The notes beneath the pieces are model-generated. The model had not been told where the DNA came from, made no database searches, and saw only the letters and a program-made list of their open reading frames with translations. DNA of 50,173 nt from JAVBLD01 sp031553705 (GTDB lineage Bacteria > Bacteroidota > Bacteroidia > Bacteroidales > Marinifilaceae), in the NCBI GenBank assembly GCA_031553705.1, contig JAVBLD010000013.1:1-50173 (forward strand), read 5' to 3'. This document shows positions 7,403 through 15,173 of this stretch, one piece after another (within the stretch, counting starts at the first letter, position 1; each line of letters begins with the position of its first letter). The position numbers and the translations under genes are program-made.

Positions 7403-8221
7403 ATGAGCAGTGTCGCTGTTAAGATAGACCACCTTTGTTGCGGATATGGGGATAAATTCCGGATCCGGGATATCAGTTTTGAGGTGCCGGTAGGGCAGTT
7501 TATGGCAATTATCGGACCGAACGGGGCCGGAAAAACAACCCTTTTCCGCGGATTATCCGGAGTATTGCTGGTCGAGAGCGGACATATCTTTATTGGAGGG
7601 GCGGATGTCGGTGCCATGTCATATAAAGAGAGGGCCCGTAAAATGGCGATTGTCAATCAAACGATCGAAGCGGGGTTTGTGACGGTTGAAGATTATGTTC
7701 TGATGGGGCGTTTGCCGCACCGGCCTCTTTTCCGTTTTTTTGAGACAAAAGAGGATTTCCGGGTTGCAAAGGAGTGTATGAAAATGACCGGGATATGGAA
7801 AAAAAGAGAGATGCTTATGAACCGGCTGAGTGGCGGAGAGCAACAGTTGGCAGCGATTGCTCGGGCGTTGACGCAGGAAACGCAGGTCCTTTTGTTGGAC
7901 GAACCGACGGCCCACCTGGATATCTCTCACCAGATAAAGGTGTTAAACCTGATTCAACGCCTGAATCGTGAAAACCACCTGACGGTGTTGCTGATTATTC
8001 ATGATTTGAATCTGGCCAGCGAATACAGTGATAAGCTGGCTTTACTCCATCAAGGCCGTCTTCATACCTACGGTATACCCGAAGAGGTGCTTACGTTTAA
8101 TCATATCGAAGAGGTATACAATACGGTGGTTGTGTCCCGTACGAATCCGATATCCGGTAAGCCGTTTATTTTTCCGGTTTCGGAAAGTGCGTTGAAACGG
8201 AGCCGGGCAAATATAAAATAA
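7403..8221 (+). CDS. btuD: ABC importer ATPase, BtuD/FhuC family
   Basis: The 272-residue product has Walker A GPNGAGKTT at residues 38-46, the signature LSGGEQQ near 140, Walker B LLLDEPTAHLD and the switch histidine in IIHDLNLA. This is the standard layout of FhuC/BtuD ATPases, with about 30 extra C-terminal residues. It is the last gene of the operon, 41 bases after btuC. The operon ends at a symmetric terminator that starts at the stop codon. It should power corrinoid import through BtuC. Confidence 0.88.
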   Translation: MSSVAVKIDHLCCGYGDKFRIRDISFEVPVGQFMAIIGPNGAGKTTLFRGLSGVLLVESGHIFIGGADVGAMSYKERARKMAIVNQTIEAGFVTVEDYVLMGRLPHRPLFRFFETKEDFRVAKECMKMTGIWKKREMLMNRLSGGEQQLAAIARALTQETQVLLLDEPTAHLDISHQIKVLNLIQRLNRENHLTVLLIIHDLNLASEYSDKLALLHQGRLHTYGIPEEVLTFNHIEEVYNTVVVSRTNPISGKPFIFPVSESALKRSRANIK

Positions 8222-8242
8222 AAACGGGCCGAAGCCCGTTTT
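8221..8242. terminator. Bidirectional terminator between btuD and the PG0541-family gene
   Basis: A perfect nine-base stem, AAAACGGGC with GCCCGTTTT, closes a CGAA tetraloop. It is followed by T-rich sequence in the plus direction and has an A tract on the other side, so it can stop transcripts arriving from both convergent operons. Confidence 0.9.
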
Positions 8243-8243
8243 C

Positions 8244-8537
8244 TTAATACATATCGGTAATTTCCCAGACAAAAGCCCGGATACCGTTTTCTTCATTCAC
8301 CTGATCGAGCTTTTCGACATATTTCAAAATAAGCGGAACCTTGTGATCTTCCACGATAGTTAATACTGAGGAGTTCATCTCCGGCCAGGTGTGAGTACCC
8401 ATACGGGGTTCTCCTCCGTTTGTCCCGCGTCCGTTGACCAGCGGAAATTGCGTGTAGCCTTTTATTTCCAGCTTATCGAGCAGGTATTCCACCCGTTCGG
8501 TCAGGGCTTGGTTATATGATATAAATACTGCCTTCAT
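8244..8537 (-). CDS. PG0541-family transporter-associated protein, PII-like
   Basis: This 97-residue protein matches what I know as the PG0541 family of Bacteroidetes: a small ferredoxin-like, nitrogen-PII-like fold, with the opening MKAVFISYNQALTERV and a central loop rich in glycine (NGRGTNGGEPRMG) where PII proteins carry their effector-binding T-loop. Members sit next to RND pump genes. Here it follows the pump gene by 67 bases on the same strand. Its role is not established; sensing or gating of the neighbouring pump is an inference from the fold and the constant pairing. Confidence 0.8.
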   Translation of the reverse strand: MKAVFISYNQALTERVEYLLDKLEIKGYTQFPLVNGRGTNGGEPRMGTHTWPEMNSSVLTIVEDHKVPLILKYVEKLDQVNEENGIRAFVWEITDMY

Positions 8538-8604
8538 TGAGTTATGAGTTTTGGATTATAAAAAGGCGCAGGGTGTAACAATTATACGCCCTGTACCTTG
8601 TATC

Positions 8605-11600
8605 TTACTTATGTTCTTCCAGCTCTTTCGGATCAAAGCTTTCCATGAATTTGAACTTTTTGATAAAAGAGGCTTTTTTGTTCCGGTCTCCGCTCCTACT
8701 TACCGATGCGTATGCCGTAGGAACGATGATCATCGTAATAACGGTGGAGAACAGCAGACCGCCGATCACGGTGATTGCCATAGGCTTCCAGATTTCGGAT
8801 CCCTCCCCGGTGCTTAAAGCCATCGGTAACATTCCGAGTATTGTGGTCAATGAGGTCATCAATACCGGGCGGAGACGTGAACGGGCTGCCTGTGAAACGG
8901 CGTCATACAAACGTATACCCCTTTCCCGCAACAGGTTGGTAAAGTCGATCAACACGATGCCGTTTTTTACCACAATACCGATCAGCATGACGGCCCCTAA
9001 AGCAGCCACCGTATTCAGGCTTGTCCCGGTAATCACCAGTGCCAGGATCACCCCTGTGATGGCGAAGGGGATCGAGAACATGATCAGGAACGGCGCAACA
9101 AACGATTCAAACTGCGAAGCCATTACAATATATACCAGTAAAACGGATAGAATCATTAACAGTGCCAGTGATTGAAATGATTCCTGTTGGTCTTCGTAAG
9201 CGCCCCCGAGATATATCGAAATATCCTGTGGTATGTTTTGTATCTCGGCGATCATCTTCTGGGCGTCGATGGCCATGTCTCCCAAGGCTGTTCCAAGCAT
9301 AGGAGTGGCAGATACTTTTACGATACGTTGCTTGCTCTTCCGTTCAATATTGGGCGGCGACCAGGATTCCCGGATCTCCCCAAGCTCTTTCACACGGATT
9401 TTTTCGCCGCTTGGGGTTGTGACCAGAATATTTTCGATCTCTGTGATGGAGTTGCGGAATTTCTCTTCCAGACGGACAATAATATCATATTCTTCCCCTT
9501 CTTCTTTAAATTTTGAAGGTACATATCCGTAGATACGGTTACGTAGGGCCGATGATACCTGTGCAGTGGTCAGACCATGCTGGGATATCTTATCCTGGTT
9601 TAAGAATAATTGTAACTCAGGCTTATCATCATCACGACTGATACGGACATCGGCAGCTCCCTTTACTTTTTTCATTTTTTCCGCAATTTCGGCGGCTAAT
9701 TTATTGGTCACCTCGAAATCATGTCCCATAATTTCTATATCCAGGCTGTTGCTTCCCGCAAAACCATTATCTGCGGTGCTTACGCTGGAAATCAATACAT
9801 CCGGAAACTCCTTTAATTTAGCTCGCAGATCGTCGGCAATGTCAAATACGCTCCGTTTGCGATCTTTGATATCTACCAACCTGGCGCGGACATTCAGGAT
9901 GTTTCCTCCGGTCTTGTTGAATAGGGAAGCAAATCCGGCCCCTTCATCCTCGCTACCGTAAGAAAGGTTGATGATTTTAATTTCCGGATAGTTCTTCTGC
10001 ATCATCTCCTGAATCTGCAGGCCTACTTTTTTAGTCTCTTCCACCCGCTGGCCGGTCTGCATTTTTATATATACGCTCAGGCTGCTCTGGTCGGTCTGAG
10101 CCATAAAATCGGTACTGATAAACCGAGCCAATACCAATGAACCGACAAACAGCAGTAATGCGCTGGAGGTTACCACCATTTTATGATGTAAGCACCATGT
10201 AATCAGTTTTTCATATCCTCCGTCCAATTTGTCCAGCAGCCTCATGACCGTGTGATAAAAACTGAACTTTTTAGGAGCGTTTCCGTCCTGTTTCGGATAG
10301 ATCCTCATCAACTGGGAGGATAGCATCGGGGTGATCGTGATTGCTGCGAGCGTGGAGGTAATAATCGTGATACATACAATCCAACCCAGCGGTTTGAACA
10401 GGATTCCGATCTGTCCGCCGACCATCGTCAACGGGAAGAATACCGCTACTACCACGGCGGTCGTAACGATAACCGACAACCATACTTCATTGGTCCCATA
10501 TTTGGCCGCTTCACGCGGAGCACTACCCCGTTCGATATGTTTGGTAATATTTTCTAATACCACAATGGCGTCGTCTACAACCATCCCAATCGCAATAGAC
10601 AGAGAGGATAGAGAGATGACGTTAATCGATTCTCCTGTGACAAACAGGTAGATAAAGGCTACGATCAATGAGATCGGAATCGTCAGTGCGATGATAAAGG
10701 TGGCTCTCCATCGCCCGAGGAACAGGAATACGACAGCAACCACAAATATCAAGGCATACATCAATGTTTCGGACAGATTGTTTATGGCTTTGATGATAAA
10801 ATCCGACGAATCGACCAATAAATTCAAATGAATATCCGGCGGAAGCTCTTTTTGAATCAGCTCAATCTCTTTCTTTACAATATCAGCTATCTTTACCGTG
10901 TTTGCCCCGGATTGCTTTGTTACGAATATCACCCCTCCCTGCCGTCCGTTTACCAACTGTTCCAGGGTGATGTCTTTTATCGTATCCCGGACATTGGCTA
11001 CATCTTTCAAGTAGATCGATTTCCCATTCTGGAATCCGACAACCAGGTTTTTGATCTGTTCGCTCTCGTTGAATTCTCCTTCCACCCGCACCTGGTAGTC
11101 CATTAAACCCATTTTCATACTGCCGGCAGGCATATCGACGTTTTCGGTCTGGATCAGGTTGCCCAGCTGTTCTACGGTGAGGTTATATGCATCCAGTTTG
11201 TTCGGATCCAGGTCGACGTAAACTACCCGTTTCGGGGCTCCTGCCATACTGACGGACGCGACCCCATCGATCCGGTTCAGGCGGTTAACGATTTTGTCGT
11301 CGATAATTTTATCAATACCGGGATAGGAGACATCCGCCGTAACGGTATACATTACGATCGGCATCATCGAAGTATTGAATTTCATGATTGAGGGACGATC
11401 GATATCATCCGGCAAACGGCTCATGGTTTTATCGATCGCGTCCCGTATATCATTGGACGCTTCCGACAGGTCGGAACCCCATTCGAACTCCAGTGTGATA
11501 ACCGACAGGTTGTCATAGGAGGTCGAATTCAGTTCTTTCAGGTCATCGACCGAATTCAACATGTCTTCGAGCGGTTTGGTGATATTCTCTTCAATGTCGG

Positions 11601-11769
11601 CTGCGTTCGCTCCCGAATATGTGGTTAGTACTGAAATAATCGGCGGTTCTATTTCGGGATACAGGTCTATCGGTAGCTGTATCACCGAGAAAATCCCTAA
11701 AACCATTACTCCCACAAAGATCATTAAGGTCGTAATCGGTTTTTCTACGGCATTACTGTATATACTCAT
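8605..11769 (-). CDS. RND efflux pump, inner-membrane transporter (HAE1/AcrB type)
   Basis: The 1054-residue product has the full AcrB-like plan: an N-terminal helix, a porter domain, six helices, a second porter domain and the C-terminal helix set. Proton-relay residues are present: Asp399 and Asp400 in GMVVDDAIVVLENI, and the lysine in GIVVKNGIVLIDFT that matches AcrB Lys940. It should act as a proton-driven exporter with the adaptor and TolC protein encoded just upstream on the same strand. This order, with a PG0541 gene at the end, is a recurring Bacteroidales drug/xenobiotic pump operon. The substrate is unknown. Confidence 0.93.
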   Translation of the reverse strand: MSIYSNAVEKPITTLMIFVGVMVLGIFSVIQLPIDLYPEIEPPIISVLTTYSGANAADIEENITKPLEDMLNSVDDLKELNSTSYDNLSVITLEFEWGSDLSEASNDIRDAIDKTMSRLPDDIDRPSIMKFNTSMMPIVMYTVTADVSYPGIDKIIDDKIVNRLNRIDGVASVSMAGAPKRVVYVDLDPNKLDAYNLTVEQLGNLIQTENVDMPAGSMKMGLMDYQVRVEGEFNESEQIKNLVVGFQNGKSIYLKDVANVRDTIKDITLEQLVNGRQGGVIFVTKQSGANTVKIADIVKKEIELIQKELPPDIHLNLLVDSSDFIIKAINNLSETLMYALIFVVAVVFLFLGRWRATFIIALTIPISLIVAFIYLFVTGESINVISLSSLSIAIGMVVDDAIVVLENITKHIERGSAPREAAKYGTNEVWLSVIVTTAVVVAVFFPLTMVGGQIGILFKPLGWIVCITIITSTLAAITITPMLSSQLMRIYPKQDGNAPKKFSFYHTVMRLLDKLDGGYEKLITWCLHHKMVVTSSALLLFVGSLVLARFISTDFMAQTDQSSLSVYIKMQTGQRVEETKKVGLQIQEMMQKNYPEIKIINLSYGSEDEGAGFASLFNKTGGNILNVRARLVDIKDRKRSVFDIADDLRAKLKEFPDVLISSVSTADNGFAGSNSLDIEIMGHDFEVTNKLAAEIAEKMKKVKGAADVRISRDDDKPELQLFLNQDKISQHGLTTAQVSSALRNRIYGYVPSKFKEEGEEYDIIVRLEEKFRNSITEIENILVTTPSGEKIRVKELGEIRESWSPPNIERKSKQRIVKVSATPMLGTALGDMAIDAQKMIAEIQNIPQDISIYLGGAYEDQQESFQSLALLMILSVLLVYIVMASQFESFVAPFLIMFSIPFAITGVILALVITGTSLNTVAALGAVMLIGIVVKNGIVLIDFTNLLRERGIRLYDAVSQAARSRLRPVLMTSLTTILGMLPMALSTGEGSEIWKPMAITVIGGLLFSTVITMIIVPTAYASVSRSGDRNKKASFIKKFKFMESFDPKELEEHK

Positions 11770-11842
11770 TTTTTCTTATTTTATCATAATTGTGCATAGC
11801 AAATAAAGCTCCGGGAAAGGAGTCTATATTCCGGAACCGGTT

Positions 11843-12913
11843 TTAGACTTCACCTCCGGGGATATCTGATTTTTCCTGGGTAACGGATATCTCCATCCCG
11901 TCGATTAGTTTTGCTTGTCCTACAACCACCATTTCATCTCCTTCTTTGATCTGGTCGGAGATGATTTCAACCTGGTCTTCGAAGCGTTTCCCGAGCTTAA
12001 CAGCTACCCGTTTGGCTTTGCCGTTATCATTCAGGAAGATATACCGATCGTTTGATCCCTGTAACTTCAGGACAGCCAACGCAGGTACTACCAATGTGTT
12101 GGCCTCTCCGATAAAAAAGTTGATACTTCCAAACATTCCCGGACGCAGCGTACGGTCGCTGTTCGGGATCTTTACCTCTACGGTAAAGGTTCTGGACGCT
12201 TTGTCTATGGTCGGATAAACAATACTCACCTCTCCCGGAAATGCCCGGTCGGGATAGACATTGCTTCTCAACTGTACCTTGATCCCTTTCTTGACACTTG
12301 GGAAGTATTGTTCCGTCAGGTTTACATAGGCCTTTAGCGGATCGATCTGTTCTATTGTGATAACAGCGGCTTTTCCGGCTGAGGTATTCGGCGTCCCGGA
12401 GAACATCTCTCCGTTCTCATAATATTTTCCGGTTACTATCCCGTCAAAAGGAGCCAGCAGAGTGGTGTTTTCTTTTAAGAATTTCACATTTGCCTCGGCT
12501 ACCTCATAAGCTGCTACGGCAGCATCATATTTTTGTACAGAAATACTTCCTGTTTGATTCAACTGTACTGCGCGGTCGTATTCGGCTTTCAGGTTTTTCA
12601 GCTGAGTCTCCGCCTGATGCAACTGAGTTTGGTCCATGGTTACCAATACCTGCCCTTTCCGGATATTATCCCCTACTTCTACATAGATTTTTTCAATTCT
12701 TCCCGGAGATGCCGGCGCATAATTGACCTCCTCTTCCGCTACTAAGCTTGCCGTATAGTCCAATGTCCTGGCTATGCTCTCTCTTTCCAGTTTCAATACT
12801 TTTACCGGTGTGGCCTGCGCTTCCTCTTGTGTAGTTCCTGCTGCCTTATCTTTTCCGGTACATCCGGCAAAAACCGCAATGGTAAGTACCGATAGCATTA
12901 CATTTTTTATCAT
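11843..12913 (-). CDS. RND periplasmic adaptor (membrane-fusion protein), lipoprotein
   Basis: The 356-residue product has a lipoprotein signal (FAGC, Cys18), an early barrel strand with APASPGRIEKIYVEVGDNIRKGQVL (lipoyl half motif, shown here in part as VGDNIRKGQVL), a helical hairpin at about residues 100-150, a second lipoyl half (LLAPFDGIVTGKYYENG) and a beta-barrel region (RPGMFGSINFFIG). This is the HlyD/AcrA-type bridge between the RND pump and the TolC channel. It sits between those two genes on the same strand. Confidence 0.92.
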   Translation of the reverse strand: MIKNVMLSVLTIAVFAGCTGKDKAAGTTQEEAQATPVKVLKLERESIARTLDYTASLVAEEEVNYAPASPGRIEKIYVEVGDNIRKGQVLVTMDQTQLHQAETQLKNLKAEYDRAVQLNQTGSISVQKYDAAVAAYEVAEANVKFLKENTTLLAPFDGIVTGKYYENGEMFSGTPNTSAGKAAVITIEQIDPLKAYVNLTEQYFPSVKKGIKVQLRSNVYPDRAFPGEVSIVYPTIDKASRTFTVEVKIPNSDRTLRPGMFGSINFFIGEANTLVVPALAVLKLQGSNDRYIFLNDNGKAKRVAVKLGKRFEDQVEIISDQIKEGDEMVVVGQAKLIDGMEISVTQEKSDIPGGEV

Positions 12914-12933
12914 TATATTCAGTATTTATATTG

Positions 12934-14220
12934 TTAATATTCCAGTGTGTTGTGTAGCCTCTTCAGCTTCGTTTGCGCTTGTAATAGCGCCATACAAGCA
13001 GAAGTGTAGTTACTTTCGGCCGACAGATAATTGTTATTGGCCTGAGTCAAATCAAGACTCGATACGGCTCCCAGTTCGAATTTTCGTTGTATGCTGGCCA
13101 GTACTCGTTTTGCTACATCGATATTCTCTTTTTGCAGGTTATAGTTTTCAATTGCATTTCTCAGGTCAAATTTCAATTGATTTTCCTGCAATTGAAGCTG
13201 ATCTTCCAACAAGCTCTTGTTAATGGAGGTTTGCTCCAGTTCTATTTTTGCCTGTTCCAGCAAAGATTTGCGTTGCAAACCTGAAAAAATAGGAATAGCC
13301 ATAGAGATTCCGGCTGTATGTTGCGGACTGAAATCCAGGGTCGGTTTTATAATTTTGTAATTGTAATTATAAAAACCGGAAATCGTCGGGGCATAGCTCC
13401 ATCTTTGCAATCCTACTATTTTTTCTTTTAGTTGCTCTTGCGTTTGCATCAGTTTGTATTCCACATTATTGTTAATGTCAAACGGCTGTGAAACCAATGT
13501 CGTATAGTCGCCTTCACCCAGGAAACTATTGAGCGGTTCGGTCAGGTTGATTTGCGTTTCGGGATCTAATCCCAGTTGCAAACGTAACAGGTTTTTACTG
13601 ATCTCTGCCGTTCTTTTCAGCGATAGCAGGCTGTTATTCAATTGCCCCACCGTAATGCGGATCTGGTCGACATCAGTGGCTTCAACCGTACCGGCATTGA
13701 ACATATTGTTGGTATGTTCGTAAATGGTATTCATATTTTCCAGGTTTTGATTCAATATTTTGATCAGACGATCGTTTACCAAAACGGCATAATATGAAGT
13801 CATAACACTTTCCTTGATATCCAGTACAGAGGTTTCTACCTGTTGTGCCGCCAGTGTTTTTGCAATCTTACTTGACTGGACGCCCACAATCCATTGTCCG
13901 TTGAAAAGCAGTTGCCTTACTGACAGACCCAGGTTGGACTGGTCTTTCAATGTGTTTTTCATCCCTCCGAAATTCATTTCGTAGTTGAAATTAGTGGTGT
14001 AATCAAGTGTTCCGTTGACTTGTGGCAATCCTTGCGAAACAGTCTCCCGTATTTTTTGTTGATACAGGTCAATGTTCTTTTGTGACGATTGAAGCTGCTT
14101 ATTGTGCTCCATTGCAAAATCTACAGCTTGCTTTAACGATAAATTCTGCACACTTGACTGTGCATATCCGAAAAGGGGAACAAAATATACCGCTAAAGTG
14201 AATAATACTCCTTTTTTCAT
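12934..14220 (-). CDS. TolC-family outer-membrane efflux channel
   Basis: The 428-residue product has a signal peptide (cleavage near GYA-QS) and two long helical repeats typical of TolC-type proteins, for instance LSLKQAVDFAMEHNKQL at the first and LDLTQANNNYLSAESNY near the end. It is the first gene of the tolC-adaptor-RND-PG0541 operon, 20 bases ahead of the adaptor. It forms the outer-membrane and periplasmic duct for that pump. Confidence 0.9.
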   Translation of the reverse strand: MKKGVLFTLAVYFVPLFGYAQSSVQNLSLKQAVDFAMEHNKQLQSSQKNIDLYQQKIRETVSQGLPQVNGTLDYTTNFNYEMNFGGMKNTLKDQSNLGLSVRQLLFNGQWIVGVQSSKIAKTLAAQQVETSVLDIKESVMTSYYAVLVNDRLIKILNQNLENMNTIYEHTNNMFNAGTVEATDVDQIRITVGQLNNSLLSLKRTAEISKNLLRLQLGLDPETQINLTEPLNSFLGEGDYTTLVSQPFDINNNVEYKLMQTQEQLKEKIVGLQRWSYAPTISGFYNYNYKIIKPTLDFSPQHTAGISMAIPIFSGLQRKSLLEQAKIELEQTSINKSLLEDQLQLQENQLKFDLRNAIENYNLQKENIDVAKRVLASIQRKFELGAVSSLDLTQANNNYLSAESNYTSACMALLQAQTKLKRLHNTLEY

Positions 14221-14316
14221 TCCTGCTTATAATTAAGATTATTTATAATCGATTTTTTTGATTTGTTTAGGTCGCAAATGTTATGCCAAAATAATGCATG
14301 TCGTTAAATTTTATGT

Positions 14317-14937
14317 TTAGTTTTTCCGAGTATTGCACAGTGTTTCAAAAGCAGCGATCCCCTTTGGAGTAGAGACTGCCCGGACAAAGTTATCGATGAT
14401 AGTAGAAATGACTGCCGATATCGGATATTCCATGGTATTTATTGTTTCGGGTTCGCCTAAAAATAGTAATTGTTGTGTAAAAATATAGAGTTGTATGTCG
14501 ACATCAATCTCTTTTCTGAAATTCCCTTCGCGAATTCCGGCTTCCAGTATCTTTTTGAACAGATCGTAAATCTGTTCCTTGTCGCAGTACATCGTTTTCT
14601 TGTATACTTCCGGATGGTATTTTTTAATATCGAACATATTAGCCGGTAGTCTGGTTTCCAGATCATCCGTAATGTGTTTTTTTATCGAAAAGAAAATCTC
14701 AATGCTATCTTTTTTCAATAAATTGTCTATATCTCTCGTTCCCTTCTTCCTCCTATAATTCATAACCTGTTCTACCACATCGTCTTTATTGGTAAAAAAC
14801 TGGTACAGTGTTTTCTTTGACATTTTCAGATGGTTACAGATGTCGTCCATTGAGGTACTCCGCAACCCATATCTCAAAAATAGTTCCGAGATATTTTCCA
14901 ACAGCGTTTCTTTTAAATAATGACGTTCATTTTCCAT
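14317..14937 (-). CDS. TetR-family transcriptional regulator
   Basis: The 206-residue product has an N-terminal TetR DNA-binding domain: SELFLRYGLRSTSMDDICNH, then the recognition helix in KMSKKTLYQFFTNKDDV. The C-terminal two thirds is a divergent ligand-binding helical domain. It lies 96 bases upstream of the efflux operon on the same strand, a usual arrangement for a local repressor of a pump. Its inducer is unknown. Confidence 0.88.
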   Translation of the reverse strand: MENERHYLKETLLENISELFLRYGLRSTSMDDICNHLKMSKKTLYQFFTNKDDVVEQVMNYRRKKGTRDIDNLLKKDSIEIFFSIKKHITDDLETRLPANMFDIKKYHPEVYKKTMYCDKEQIYDLFKKILEAGIREGNFRKEIDVDIQLYIFTQQLLFLGEPETINTMEYPISAVISTIIDNFVRAVSTPKGIAAFETLCNTRKN

Positions 14938-14966
14938 TCATACAACCAATTGAACATTTTATAAGT

Positions 14967-14994
14967 GGAAACGATACGTGTGTAAAATGTTTCC
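14967..14994. promoter_or_regulatory. Possible operator, inverted repeat upstream of the TetR-type gene
   Basis: GGAAAC and GTTTCC flank a 16-base spacer that itself holds TAC and GTA half-sites. The repeat is 29 bases upstream of the regulator start, where an autoregulatory TetR operator would lie. The inner and outer half-sites are not exactly symmetric, so this is a weak call. Confidence 0.3.
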
Positions 14995-15161
14995 ATAAAA
15001 CTGAATGCAAGTTTAAAGATATAATTTCTATTTTGTTTCGCGCTGAGAGTTAATTTATCCTTAAAATTCGTGCTTTGATATAGTGTTAATAGTATATATT
15101 TTAACAGATGGGAGTGGTATTATTTATTTTCGGATTGATTTTTTCTTTCCTTTTTTCCTTG

Positions 15162-15169
15162 TAGTTTTG
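15162..15169 (+). promoter_or_regulatory. Possible -7 box directly before dnaG
   Basis: TAGTTTTG matches TAnnTTTG and ends four bases before the dnaG ATG. A TTG lies at 15135-15137, slightly too far upstream. If used, transcription would start at or just after the start codon, which would make the message leaderless; the match may be chance. Confidence 0.25.
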
Positions 15170-15173
15170 TATC

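Noticed and set aside
8645..9961. Long plus-strand open frames (176, 109, 99 and 131 residues) opposite the RND pump gene
   Set aside because: They are mirror frames of a strongly supported pump gene; composition and low-complexity residues fit antisense shadows, and no ribosome sites or known domains appear.
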